NCBI RefSeq assembly: GCF_900188155.1 | Contig: NZ_FZOG01000001.1 | Location: 1,015,104-1,079,103, forward strand | Source of the DNA: Pseudomonas segetis | GTDB taxonomy: Bacteria > Pseudomonadota > Gammaproteobacteria > Pseudomonadales > Pseudomonadaceae | DNA length: 64,000 nucleotides | Reading direction: 5' to 3' | In this document: positions 18,423 to 27,331 of the stretch, piece after piece | How the letters are laid out: each line of letters begins with the position of its first letter | How positions within the stretch are numbered: the first letter of the stretch is position 1 | Notes under the pieces: model-generated | What the model saw: only the letters and a program-made list of their open reading frames with translations | Told to the model about the DNA's origin: nothing | Databases searched by the model: none | Position numbers and translations under genes: made by a program

Positions 18423-19409
18423 CTAGATTTCAGCCGCGAATTTGTGGCCGAACAAGCCTTGTGCAAAGCGTACACGTTCGATCGGGGTTTCTTGGATATC
18501 GTCTTTGGCCAGCTTTGCAATGTGCGCCTCAACCGCATGGGCGCGAAGCGTCAAACCTGTGTCGTTGGCGATTTGAATATTCAAGCCAGGGCGCGCATTG
18601 AGCTCAAGGATTAGTGGGCCTTTTTCCTGGTCAAGAACCATGTCGACCCCAATATAGCCCAGCCCGCACAGCTCGTAACAGTTTGCCGCGAGGCTCATGA
18701 AACCATCCCAATTCGGCAACTGAACGCCATCTACTGCGTTGGTCGTGTCCGGGTGCTTGGTGATCTTGTTGTTTAACCAAGTGCCATTTAGGGTAAGGCC
18801 GGTTGCCAAGTCGACGCCAACACCAATCGCGCCTTGGTGAAGGTTTGCCTTGCCGCCGGATTGGCGCGTGGGCAGTCGCAACATGGCCATTACCGGATAG
18901 CCTTTAAGGACAATGATGCGAATATCCGGCACGCCTTCGTAGCTGATGCTTTTGAAGATTTGGTCCGGAATAACCCGGTATTCGATCAGTGCGCGGTCGC
19001 GGTGACCGCCCAGTGAGTAAAGCCCGGTGAGAATACTTGAGATCTGATGCTCAATATCCTCGTGCGATATGATTTTGCCCGAGACCGTGCGATAACGATC
19101 CTCAAACCGATCGGCAACGACCAAGATCCCATCGCCGCCTGCACCTTGTGCGGGCTTGACTACGAAGTCGGTTCGGTTGCCGATGATTTCGCTGAGCTTA
19201 TCAATTTCCTTTTCCGTAGAAATCACGCCGTACATCTCAGGCACATTGATACCTGCTTCGATGGCGCGCTCCTTGGTTAGGATTTTATCGTCCACCAATG
19301 GATACAGATGCCGCTTATTGTACTTCAGCACGTAATCCGCGTTGCGGCGATTGATGCCCATGATGCCTTTGGCTTCAAGGGCCTTCCAGGTTTTCCATAG
19401 ACCTAGCAT
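18423..19409 (-). CDS. Alpha-L-glutamate ligase-like ATP-grasp protein
   Basis: 328 residues of the ATP-grasp/RimK-related type. Visible motifs: NRRNADYVLKYNKR, VVKPAQGAGGDGILVV (ATP-grasp phosphate loop), RVIPDQIFKSI, GVGVDLATG and the metal-binding GPLILELNARPGLNIQIAN near residues 270-290. It would ligate an amino acid or similar amine to a carboxylate, but the substrate is unknown. It is the third gene of a tight operon: its start lies 3 nt after the stop of the 7TM transglutaminase-like gene. The same three-gene order occurs in P. aeruginosa as I recall. Confidence 0.88.
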   Translation of the reverse strand: MLGLWKTWKALEAKGIMGINRRNADYVLKYNKRHLYPLVDDKILTKERAIEAGINVPEMYGVISTEKEIDKLSEIIGNRTDFVVKPAQGAGGDGILVVADRFEDRYRTVSGKIISHEDIEHQISSILTGLYSLGGHRDRALIEYRVIPDQIFKSISYEGVPDIRIIVLKGYPVMAMLRLPTRQSGGKANLHQGAIGVGVDLATGLTLNGTWLNNKITKHPDTTNAVDGVQLPNWDGFMSLAANCYELCGLGYIGVDMVLDQEKGPLILELNARPGLNIQIANDTGLTLRAHAVEAHIAKLAKDDIQETPIERVRFAQGLFGHKFAAEI

Positions 19410-19412
19410 GGT

Positions 19413-20945
19413 TTAATCCTTGAGGAAGGCTTTGAAGCGGAACAGTTCAGTCAGGCGATAGCCGCGATAGCGACCCATTGCCAGCATGAACCCTACGAAA
19501 ATAAGCAGTACGGCCGGGAAGGTGAACATGAAGTACACCAACTCAGGCACGCTCATCAGCAGGTGCGCCAGGGAAGCGGCAATGAGTGTGCCGAGGCCCA
19601 CTTTGAAGGCGTGTGCTGCGCCGCGCTCTTCCCAGGTGATTGAGAGTCGCTCAATAGTCATGGTCAAAATTACCATTGGGAACAGGGCGACAGACAAGCC
19701 ACGCTCAAGGCCAAGCTTGTGACTGAAGAGGCTGATCACTGCAATCAGTACCACCACGAATGTCAGCACCACCGATAGCCTTGGCAACATCTGGAGCTTG
19801 AGGTGCTCGAGGTATGAGCGCAAGGACAAGCCCAGGGTGGTTATCAGGGTAAATAGAACAATACCAAAGCCAAGCTGTGTTTCGCGGAAGGCCAGGGCGA
19901 TCAGTACTGGTGTGAAAGTGCCGAGGGTTTGCAGGCCACCAAGGTTGCGCAAAATCAGGATCAGTAATACCCCAATTGGAATCATGATCATGATCTGGAA
20001 GTTGTTCTGCGTCTGCAGCGGCAAGCCATACAACGAGTAGGACAAGAAGTCCGCGTCGGTGCTTTCGTCTGTCAGTTTCGCCAGGCGAATTGCATTCATT
20101 TCGCTGTTGTTCAGGGCGAACGATACCTGCACCTGTTTGCCGCCCTCAAGCTTGATCAGGTCTTCGTCGCCAATCCACCATACCAGGCGGTCTGCAGGCA
20201 AACCTTGCTCGCCGGTTTCTGGGTTGAAGTAAAGCCATTTGTCGCCGTTGAAACTGCGCAGCCAGAGTTCAGGAGACTGCTGGGTTTCAGCCAGCAAGCG
20301 TACAGTGTGAACACGCTCCATGGGCACGTGGGCGATCGACAGCAGCAACTCAACAGCCTTTGCCTTGTTGGCAGTCGAAGCGTCGCCGCTGAGCAGGAGC
20401 TTGGCATTGTCATCGTTGGTGTTATTCACACGCTTGATGGTTTCGCTGATGAAGGTTTCAACGTCAGCCGAGTGCTGGCGAATCGGTGCGAGCAGGGCAT
20501 CAGCAGCGATTTTTTCCGGGCCTTCGACTGGCAGGCTGTCACGGAAGATCGGTCCTTTGGCTTTCGCTTGCTCGCCACTGTAGCGCTTGGTCAAAACCAG
20601 GCGGTAGTAGATGGTTTGCTTGCCGCTAGCACGACGAGCCGACCAGGTAACCTTGCGGTTACCGTCTGCGCGGTTAACGCTTACGCCGTAGTTATTCGAG
20701 ATGAAGCTTTCGTTAAGGCTGACGTAGTCCTGGTTCAATGGCGGTACAAACATTTGCAGTTTGACCGGCTCTTTCGAACTGGCTTGGAATTCGATCTTGG
20801 CATCAATGTTCCAGAGGTCATCAGTTTCGTCTGATGTCAGTGGAATACCAAGGATGAAAATTTGGTATGCCGTTATCAGAACACCCAGGCTCACCAAGAT
20901 AGTGATCAGGATTTTCAGATGCAGGGTAAGAGAGCGCATGGACAT
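19413..20945 (-). CDS. Inactive transglutaminase fused to seven transmembrane helices
   Basis: 510 residues. An N-terminal membrane anchor (LHLKILITILVSLGVLITAY) precedes a large periplasmic domain of the inactive transglutaminase type (about residues 40-290, with WLRSFNGDKWLYFNPETG). A C-terminal block of about seven hydrophobic helices follows (IMIMIPIGVLLILILRNLGG onward). The family lacks the catalytic cysteine of true transglutaminases and probably serves as a membrane scaffold. The start overlaps the stop of the upstream protease gene by one base (TAATG), showing translational coupling. Presumed to work with the protease and the ATP-grasp ligase as one module at the inner membrane. Confidence 0.88.
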   Translation of the reverse strand: MSMRSLTLHLKILITILVSLGVLITAYQIFILGIPLTSDETDDLWNIDAKIEFQASSKEPVKLQMFVPPLNQDYVSLNESFISNNYGVSVNRADGNRKVTWSARRASGKQTIYYRLVLTKRYSGEQAKAKGPIFRDSLPVEGPEKIAADALLAPIRQHSADVETFISETIKRVNNTNDDNAKLLLSGDASTANKAKAVELLLSIAHVPMERVHTVRLLAETQQSPELWLRSFNGDKWLYFNPETGEQGLPADRLVWWIGDEDLIKLEGGKQVQVSFALNNSEMNAIRLAKLTDESTDADFLSYSLYGLPLQTQNNFQIMIMIPIGVLLILILRNLGGLQTLGTFTPVLIALAFRETQLGFGIVLFTLITTLGLSLRSYLEHLKLQMLPRLSVVLTFVVVLIAVISLFSHKLGLERGLSVALFPMVILTMTIERLSITWEERGAAHAFKVGLGTLIAASLAHLLMSVPELVYFMFTFPAVLLIFVGFMLAMGRYRGYRLTELFRFKAFLKD

Positions 20946-21481
20946 TACTCGCCAAGGGTTGCGTCAGTGGCACATGCAGGTTTCCCTGATGCGTATTTAA
21001 GGCTTGGATCTACAAGTGCATTGAAGCGTTTGAGCGCTTCAGATCCAATCAGCAGCGGGTATTGGAATGCACTTCGGTCGGTCAAGTTCACTTCAATCGT
21101 GCGTTGGGCTTGACCCATGCACACTTTCAGTTCGATTACAGGTCGAGCGGTGTAGGTTTTCTGTTCTTCAGGATCAAAGTCGCCGGAACGCCTTTTGATC
21201 TTGCTGACGCGGGCCAGCGGTCGTTCAATCGGGTTGTCATGCGCATCATCTATGGCCAGGTAGAAGCGTACCCAAGTCTCGCCATCGCGCTTGAAGCGTT
21301 CAATGTCTCGTGCACTGAGTGATGCCGTTTTAGCCCCCGTATCCAGTTTAGCGGCTACTTCTGTATTGATGCCCGACAGGTTTACGTACTCGTTTAAGCC
21401 ATAGACAGTCTTGCCTGCAGCGATGCTCAGGCCGGGAGAGAGAAGCAGGCAAATAATCAGTGCAAAGGGCTTCAGTCTCAT
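20945..21481 (-). CDS. Retropepsin-like aspartic protease (PF05618, annotated as ATP-dependent zinc protease)
   Basis: 178 residues with a signal peptide (LKPFALIICLLLSPGLSIAA). The mature part carries KLDTGAKTASLSA, the DTGA motif of retropepsin-like aspartic peptidases in this family, and YPLLIGSEALKRF towards the end. RimB, its relative, cleaves glutamate-containing tails made by RimK, so pairing a DTGA peptidase with an ATP-grasp ligase makes a plausible add/remove pair. First gene of the operon; the promoter must lie in 21482-21690. Confidence 0.87.
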   Translation of the reverse strand: MRLKPFALIICLLLSPGLSIAAGKTVYGLNEYVNLSGINTEVAAKLDTGAKTASLSARDIERFKRDGETWVRFYLAIDDAHDNPIERPLARVSKIKRRSGDFDPEEQKTYTARPVIELKVCMGQAQRTIEVNLTDRSAFQYPLLIGSEALKRFNALVDPSLKYASGKPACATDATLGE

Positions 21482-21689
21482 AAGTCCTATTCGATGGTCC
21501 GGGCATGATGGGTAAACAAGGCGATTAGGCTTTGCTATCCATGCGCCTACGATTGAGAGTAGCTGTTATGCATTTTAGCTGGCCTGAGAGAAAAGTATTC
21601 TAACATGGCCGTTTTGTGCAGTAACAGGCTCTTACAAGGCTTTCTTAGATAGTAACTCAAACTTTTGAGCTAAATGCTGTGGCAGGCTG

Positions 21690-21701
21690 ATTGTCGACAA
21701 T
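21690..21701. promoter_or_regulatory. Upstream GntR operator, perfect 12-bp palindrome
   Basis: ATTGTCGACAAT is a perfect palindrome, 73 bp upstream of a second copy of its core. The T-x-G-T-x(3)-A-C-x-A form is the usual site for FadR/FCD-type GntR proteins such as the one encoded next. Confidence 0.65.
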
Positions 21702-21764
21702 TAGTAGGGCGGTAGTTGATTAAAGGTGTTTATAGGCGTATTTTTCAGCCTGTATTCCACCTGG

Positions 21765-21772
21765 TGTCGACA
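21765..21772. promoter_or_regulatory. Downstream GntR operator overlapping the start region of the regulator gene
   Basis: The core TGTCGACA is repeated here and ends 2 bases before the ATG of the GntR gene, occupying its ribosome-binding region. This suits autorepression of the prp cluster. Confidence 0.6.
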
Positions 21773-21774
21773 AT

Positions 21775-22512
21775 ATGCTAGATGCGATAGAAGTTCCTGA
21801 AGCCGGGCAAGATGAGGGCGAGACACGTTCCGAGCAGGTGTTTCGCCGAATTCAAGCGGCTATCGTTAAAGGTGAAATTGCTCCTGGCAGCAAAATCTCC
21901 GAGCCTGAGCTGGCGCGTACTTACGGTATTAGTCGCGGGCCGCTACGTGAGGCTATACATCGGCTTGAAGGGCAGCGCTTGCTGGTTCGCATTCCTCATG
22001 TCGGTGCGCGGGTGGTGTCGCTCAACCATGAGGAGTTGATCGAACTCTACGAAATTCGCGAGTCGCTCGAAGGCATGGCCTGTAAGCTGGCCGCGCAACG
22101 AATGACGCAGCAGGAGATAGATGAGCTGCGTCGCGTGCTGGAAACCCATGAGCGCGACGAAGCTTTTCAGGCAGGTCGCGGTTATTACCAGCAAGAGGGT
22201 GACTTCGACTTTCACTATCGCATCATTCAAGGCAGTGGCAATCGCACGCTCAGCCAGTTGCTTTGCGGTGAGCTGTATCAACTGGTGCGCATGTACCGCA
22301 TTCAGTTCTCATCCACGCCTAATCGTCCGCATCAGGCATTTGCCGAGCACCACCGGATTCTTGATGCCATTTCAGATCGCGACGGCGAACTCGCCGAACT
22401 CCTGATGCGTCGGCACATTGCCGCATCCAAGCGCAATATCGAACGTCATTACCTGGGCGAGCAATCAACGTCTGGGCGAACACAGCCATCAACTTCACGA
22501 GGTGAGTCATGA
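21775..22512 (+). CDS. GntR/FadR-family (FCD) transcriptional regulator of the prp cluster
   Basis: 245 residues: an N-terminal winged HTH (about residues 15-80, with [20 protein letters not shown] and the family's GARVVSL end) and a C-terminal FCD ligand domain ([34 protein letters not shown]) that binds small carboxylates. First gene of the propionate cluster, overlapping prpB by 4 nt (ATGA). The expected ligand is a methylcitrate-cycle intermediate. It replaces the sigma-54 activator PrpR used by enterics. No strong ribosome binding site is seen, since the second operator occupies that place. Confidence 0.92.
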   Translation: MLDAIEVPEAGQDEGETRSEQVFRRIQAAIVKGEIAPGSKISEPELARTYGISRGPLREAIHRLEGQRLLVRIPHVGARVVSLNHEELIELYEIRESLEGMACKLAAQRMTQQEIDELRRVLETHERDEAFQAGRGYYQQEGDFDFHYRIIQGSGNRTLSQLLCGELYQLVRMYRIQFSSTPNRPHQAFAEHHRILDAISDRDGELAELLMRRHIAASKRNIERHYLGEQSTSGRTQPSTSRGES

Positions 22513-23396
22513 GCTCAAAAACTCCAGGTCAGCGGTTTCGCGATGCGGTTGCGCAAGAGCATCCATTGCAGGTTATTGGTGCGATCAATGCCAACCACGC
22601 GTTGCTTGCCAAGCGCGCGGGCTTCAAGGCCATCTACCTTTCCGGTGGCGGTGTTGCCGCAGGCTCGCTTGGCTTGCCGGACCTTGGCATAACTGGGCTG
22701 GACGATGTGTTGACCGATGTCCGCCGGATTACCGATGTGTGCGATTTGCCGCTGCTGGTCGATGTCGACACGGGCTTTGGTGCCTCTGCGTTCAATGTCG
22801 CACGAACCGTTAAGTCGATGATCAAGTTTGGCGCTGCCGCCATTCATATCGAAGACCAGGTTGGCGCCAAACGCTGCGGCCACCGGCCGAACAAGGAAAT
22901 CGTCTCGCAACAGGAAATGGTGGATCGCATCAAGGCCGCCGTTGATGCGCGCACAGACGATAGCTTCGTGATCATGGCGCGCACTGATGCTTTGGCCGTC
23001 GAAGGGCTTGAGTCTGCCCTTGAGCGCGCTGCTGCATGTGTCGAGGCGGGGGCCGATATGGTGTTTCCCGAGGCAATCACCGAGCTTGAGATGTACAAGC
23101 TGTTTGCCGACAAGGTCAAGGCGCCGATTCTGGCCAACATCACCGAGTTTGGTTCGACGCCCTTGTTTACCACCGATGAATTGAAATCTGCCGATGTTTC
23201 CCTGGTTCTGTACCCGCTTTCAGCATTCAGGGCGATGAACAAGGCTGCGGAAAATGTTTACAACGCGGTGCGTCGTGACGGCACGCAGAAGAATGTGATC
23301 GACACCATGCAGACCCGCATGGAGCTTTATGAGCGCATCAATTATCACGCATTCGAGCAGAGCCTCGATGCCTTGTTTGCAGGTAAGAAGGCCTGA
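22509..23396 (+). CDS. prpB: 2-methylisocitrate lyase
   Basis: Splits 2-methylisocitrate into pyruvate and succinate, the last step of the methylcitrate cycle; 295 residues. Family motifs are clear: [15 protein letters not shown] near residue 43, DVDTGFG (metal-binding), the catalytic [13 protein letters not shown] loop and [11 protein letters not shown]. Translationally coupled to the GntR gene by a 4-nt overlap. Confidence 0.97.
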   Translation: MSSKTPGQRFRDAVAQEHPLQVIGAINANHALLAKRAGFKAIYLSGGGVAAGSLGLPDLGITGLDDVLTDVRRITDVCDLPLLVDVDTGFGASAFNVARTVKSMIKFGAAAIHIEDQVGAKRCGHRPNKEIVSQQEMVDRIKAAVDARTDDSFVIMARTDALAVEGLESALERAAACVEAGADMVFPEAITELEMYKLFADKVKAPILANITEFGSTPLFTTDELKSADVSLVLYPLSAFRAMNKAAENVYNAVRRDGTQKNVIDTMQTRMELYERINYHAFEQSLDALFAGKKA

Positions 23397-23476
23397 GATC
23401 AAGCTGTTCAGCGCGGGTTAAGTGGCTAGCGCGAACGGTGTTGCAGTATCCAAAACAAGTTCAAGAGGAGAGAGCA

Positions 23477-24604
23477 ATGGCTGAAGCTAAAGTATTGAGT
23501 GGTGCGGGCCTGCGTGGCCAGGTCGCCGGACAAACCGCCCTGTCGACAGTTGGTCAGGAGGGAGCGGGGCTTACTTATCGCGGTTATGACGTGCGTGACC
23601 TTGCTGCAAGCGTAGGTTTTGAAGAAGTTGCCTACTTGCTGCTGTACGGTGAGCTGCCGAACACCGAGCAGTTGGCGGCCTACACAAGCAAGCTCAAGTC
23701 GCTGCGTGATTTACCGCAGGCCCTCAAGGAGGTCTTGGAGCAAATTCCGGCCAGTGCCCATCCAATGGATGTCATGCGTACAGGCGCTTCCGTTCTTGGC
23801 ACCCTTGAGCAGGAGTTGAGTTTCGATCAGCAGCAAGATACAGCGGATCGCCTGCTGGCAATTTTCCCGGCGATCATGTGCTATTGGTACCGCTTCAGTC
23901 ATGACGGCGTGCGTATTGACTGTGTCACGGATGAAGACTCGCTGGGCGGTCACTTCCTGCGCTTGCTGCACGGTAAGAAGCCGAGCGAGCTGCATGTTCA
24001 GGTGATGAATGTTTCGCTGATCCTGTACGCCGAGCATGAGTTCAATGCTTCAACCTTCACTGCACGGGTCTGCGCTTCGACCTTGAGCGATTTGTATTCC
24101 TGCGTCACGGCGGCAGTTGGCACCTTGCGTGGCCCGCTACACGGGGGGGCTAACGAAGCCGCGATGGAAATGATCGAGAAGTTTTCATCGGCTGAAGATG
24201 CAAAGGCAGGCACGCTGGCAATGCTTGAGCGCAAAGACAAGATCATGGGCTTTGGCCATGCCATCTACAAAGACTCTGACCCGCGCAATGAGGTGATCAA
24301 GGCCTGGTCGAAAAAACTGGCTGACGAAGTCGGCGACAGCGTGCTTTATCCGGTCTCCGAGGCAATAGATAAAACCATGTGGGAGCAGAAGAAACTGTTT
24401 CCGAACGCGGATTTCTATCATGCCTCGGCCTATCATTTCATGGGCATCCCGACCAAGCTGTTTACTCCGATTTTCGTGTGTTCGCGCGTTACTGGTTGGG
24501 CTGCGCATGTGTTCGAGCAGCGCGCCAACAACCGCATTATTCGCCCAAGTGCCGAGTACATCGGCGTTGCCCAACGCCCAGTACCGCCACTCGACCAGCG
24601 CTAA
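23477..24604 (+). CDS. prpC: 2-methylcitrate synthase
   Basis: Condenses propionyl-CoA with oxaloacetate; 375 residues, the short citrate-synthase-fold size of PrpC. Motifs seen: GLTYRGYDVRDLA, HPMDVMRTG, LRGPLHGGANEAAME with the catalytic histidine, MGFGHAIYKDSDPRN and the C-terminal RPSAEYIG. ATG 23477 follows AGAGGAGAG; an upstream in-frame ATG (23438) is less likely. Third gene of the cluster, 80 nt after prpB. Confidence 0.97.
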   Translation: MAEAKVLSGAGLRGQVAGQTALSTVGQEGAGLTYRGYDVRDLAASVGFEEVAYLLLYGELPNTEQLAAYTSKLKSLRDLPQALKEVLEQIPASAHPMDVMRTGASVLGTLEQELSFDQQQDTADRLLAIFPAIMCYWYRFSHDGVRIDCVTDEDSLGGHFLRLLHGKKPSELHVQVMNVSLILYAEHEFNASTFTARVCASTLSDLYSCVTAAVGTLRGPLHGGANEAAMEMIEKFSSAEDAKAGTLAMLERKDKIMGFGHAIYKDSDPRNEVIKAWSKKLADEVGDSVLYPVSEAIDKTMWEQKKLFPNADFYHASAYHFMGIPTKLFTPIFVCSRVTGWAAHVFEQRANNRIIRPSAEYIGVAQRPVPPLDQR

Positions 24605-24612
24605 TCGCGCGC

Positions 24613-24645
24613 GGATGCCCCGGATTTAACCGTGCGGGGCATTCC
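24613..24645 (+). promoter_or_regulatory. Intercistronic hairpin between prpC and acnD
   Basis: ATGCCCCG pairs with CGGGGCAT, and flanking GGA/TCC can extend the stem past one bulge. No T-run follows, so it is probably an mRNA-stability or processing element. Confidence 0.45.
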
Positions 24646-24672
24646 GATAACAGACCTGATGAGCTCTGACTG

Positions 24673-27267
24673 ATGAATACCGATTACCGCAAACCCTTGC
24701 CCGGCACTCAGCTGGATTATTTCGATACCCGCGCTGCGGTTGATGCGATCAAGCCCGGCGCTTATGACAAGCTTCCGTACACTTCGCGGGTTCTGGCCGA
24801 AAACCTGGTTCGCCGTTGCGAGCCATCGATGCTGACCGCAGCGCTGTCGCAGATCATTGAGCGCAAGCGTGACCTGGATTTCCCATGGTTTCCGGCGCGG
24901 GTGGTCTGTCACGATATTCTTGGGCAGACCGCATTGGTCGACCTGGCAGGCTTGCGTGATGCCATTGCCGAAAAAGGGGGCGACCCTTCTAAGGTCAATC
25001 CGGTTGTGCCGACGCAGCTAATTGTCGATCACTCGCTAGCCGTAGAGCATGGTGGCTTCGAGGCTGACGCGTTTGAAAAGAACCGGGCGATTGAGGACCG
25101 TCGCAACGAAGACCGCTTTCACTTCATTAACTGGACCAAGAAAGCCTTTAAAAATGTTGATGTGATTCCGCCGGGCAACGGCATCATGCACCAGATCAAC
25201 CTGGAGCGCATGTCGCCAGTGGTGCACGCGCGTGATGGCGTTGCCTTTCCGGATACCCTGGTCGGGACCGACAGCCACACGCCCCATGTCGATGCGCTTG
25301 GCGTGATTGCAATCGGCGTGGGCGGGCTCGAGGCTGAAAGCGTCATGCTTGGTCGTGCGTCTTACATGCGCTTGCCTGACATCATCGGTGTAGAGCTCAC
25401 AGGCACGCGTCAGCCAGGCATTACTGCCACTGATATTGTCTTGGCCATTACCGAGTTCCTGCGTAAGGAGAAGGTGGTTTCTTCCTATCTGGAGTTCTTC
25501 GGCGAAGGGGCCAATGCACTGACCCTGGGAGACCGCGCGACTATATCCAATATGACGCCTGAGTTCGGCGCGACGGCCGCCATGTTCTATATCGATGGCC
25601 AGACCATTGATTACCTGACATTGACCGGGCGTGATAGCGAGCAAGTCAAGCTGGTTGAGAACTACGCCAAGACCACGGGTTTGTGGGCCGATACCCTGAC
25701 TAATGCCGAATACGAGCGAGTCCTGAGATTCGATCTCTCGACTGTGGTGCGTAACATCGCGGGACCGTCCAATCCACATCGTCGCGTGCCGACTTCAGAA
25801 CTTGCAGCCCAGGGTATCAGTGGTGTTGTCAAGAATCATGAAGGCTTGATGCCTGATGGCGCGGTGATTATCGCTGCCATTACCAGTTGCACCAACACCA
25901 GCAACCCGCGCAACGTGATTGCTGCCGGTCTGCTTGCGCGCAATGCCAACGCGCGGGGCTTGACGCGCAAGCCCTGGGTAAAGACATCCCTCGCGCCCGG
26001 TTCCAAAGCCGTCCAGCTGTATCTGGAGGAAGGCAAGCTATTGCCTGAGCTGGAAAAACTTGGTTTTGGCATCGTCGGTTTTGCCTGCACCACCTGCAAT
26101 GGCATGAGCGGTGCGCTCGATCCAGTGATTGAGAAAGAAGTCATTGATCGCGACCTGTATGCAACAGCTGTACTGTCAGGTAACCGTAACTTTGACGGTC
26201 GGATCCATCCATACGCCAAGCAAGCCTTCCTGGCTTCGCCACCGTTGGTGGTCGCCTATGCGATTGCCGGTACCATTCGCTTTGATATCGAAAAAGATGT
26301 GCTGGGCATTGATAAAGATGGCCAGCCGGTCACCCTGAAAGACATTTGGCCGTCGGACGAAGAAATTGATGCAGTGGTCAAGGCCAGCGTCAAGCCGGAG
26401 CAGTTCAATCAGGTTTACATCCCCATGTTTGCCATCGAAGAGGACACCGGGCCCAAGGTCAGCCCGCTGTATGAATGGCGCCCGCAGAGTACCTATATTC
26501 GTCGTCCGCCCTATTGGGAAGGTGCCCTGGCCGGCGAGCGTTCGCTCAAGGGAATGCGCCCGCTGGCGGTGCTGCCAGACAACATCACCACCGATCACCT
26601 GTCGCCATCCAACGCCATTATGTTGAACAGTGCAGCTGGCGAGTATCTGGCGAAGATGGGCTTGCCAGAAGAAGACTTCAACTCTTATGCAACCCATCGA
26701 GGCGATCACTTGACCGCTCAGCGCGCAACCTTTGCCAACCCCAAGCTGCTCAACGAAATGGTTCAGGAAAATGGGGTGGTCAAGCAGGGCTCGCTGGCGC
26801 GAATTGAGCCCGAAGGCAAGGTCACGCGGATGTGGGAGGCGATTGAAACCTACATGCAGCGCAAGCAGCCACTGATCATCATTGCCGGCGCGGATTACGG
26901 CCAAGGCTCGTCACGCGACTGGGCGGCCAAAGGCGTGCGTCTGGCAGGAGTCGAGGCTATTGCGGCTGAAGGCTTCGAGCGTATTCACCGGACCAATCTG
27001 GTTGGCATGGGTGTTCTGCCACTTGAGTTCCAGCCTGGGGTAACGCGCCATACGCTGGGCATTGATGGCACAGAAACCTATGACGTTGAAGGCCAGCGCA
27101 CGCCGCGCGCCACCTTGACGTTGGTGATCAACCGCAAAAACGGCGAACGAGTCGAGGTGCCAGTGATTTGCCGGCTGGACACCGCCGAAGAAGTCTCGAT
27201 TTATGAGGCTGGCGGTGTATTGCAGCGTTTTGCTCAGGATTTCCTGGAGTCTAGCGGCGCGCTGTAA
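24673..27267 (+). CDS. acnD: Fe/S-dependent 2-methylisocitrate dehydratase AcnD
   Basis: Aconitase-family enzyme that dehydrates 2-methylcitrate to 2-methylaconitate, used with PrpF in place of PrpD; 864 residues. The iron-sulfur ligands are in SCTNTSNPRNV and ACTTCNGMSG, and GTDSHTPHVDALG and ADYGQGSSRDWAAKG are substrate-site motifs. The immediate neighbours prpC and prpF separate it from acnA. No prpD is present in the window, consistent with the AcnD/PrpF variant pathway. Confidence 0.96.
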   Translation: MNTDYRKPLPGTQLDYFDTRAAVDAIKPGAYDKLPYTSRVLAENLVRRCEPSMLTAALSQIIERKRDLDFPWFPARVVCHDILGQTALVDLAGLRDAIAEKGGDPSKVNPVVPTQLIVDHSLAVEHGGFEADAFEKNRAIEDRRNEDRFHFINWTKKAFKNVDVIPPGNGIMHQINLERMSPVVHARDGVAFPDTLVGTDSHTPHVDALGVIAIGVGGLEAESVMLGRASYMRLPDIIGVELTGTRQPGITATDIVLAITEFLRKEKVVSSYLEFFGEGANALTLGDRATISNMTPEFGATAAMFYIDGQTIDYLTLTGRDSEQVKLVENYAKTTGLWADTLTNAEYERVLRFDLSTVVRNIAGPSNPHRRVPTSELAAQGISGVVKNHEGLMPDGAVIIAAITSCTNTSNPRNVIAAGLLARNANARGLTRKPWVKTSLAPGSKAVQLYLEEGKLLPELEKLGFGIVGFACTTCNGMSGALDPVIEKEVIDRDLYATAVLSGNRNFDGRIHPYAKQAFLASPPLVVAYAIAGTIRFDIEKDVLGIDKDGQPVTLKDIWPSDEEIDAVVKASVKPEQFNQVYIPMFAIEEDTGPKVSPLYEWRPQSTYIRRPPYWEGALAGERSLKGMRPLAVLPDNITTDHLSPSNAIMLNSAAGEYLAKMGLPEEDFNSYATHRGDHLTAQRATFANPKLLNEMVQENGVVKQGSLARIEPEGKVTRMWEAIETYMQRKQPLIIIAGADYGQGSSRDWAAKGVRLAGVEAIAAEGFERIHRTNLVGMGVLPLEFQPGVTRHTLGIDGTETYDVEGQRTPRATLTLVINRKNGERVEVPVICRLDTAEEVSIYEAGGVLQRFAQDFLESSGAL

Positions 27268-27280
27268 ATCTTTTGGTCTG

Positions 27281-27311
27281 CCCTGCGCTGCACCACGGGC
27301 GTCGCGCAGGG
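27281..27311 (+). promoter_or_regulatory. Intercistronic hairpin between acnD and prpF
   Basis: An 8-bp stem CCCTGCGC/GCGCAGGG with a 15-base loop lies in the 64-nt gap between the genes. No T-run. Confidence 0.4.
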
Positions 27312-27331
27312 GTTATTCAGGATATTTCGAT

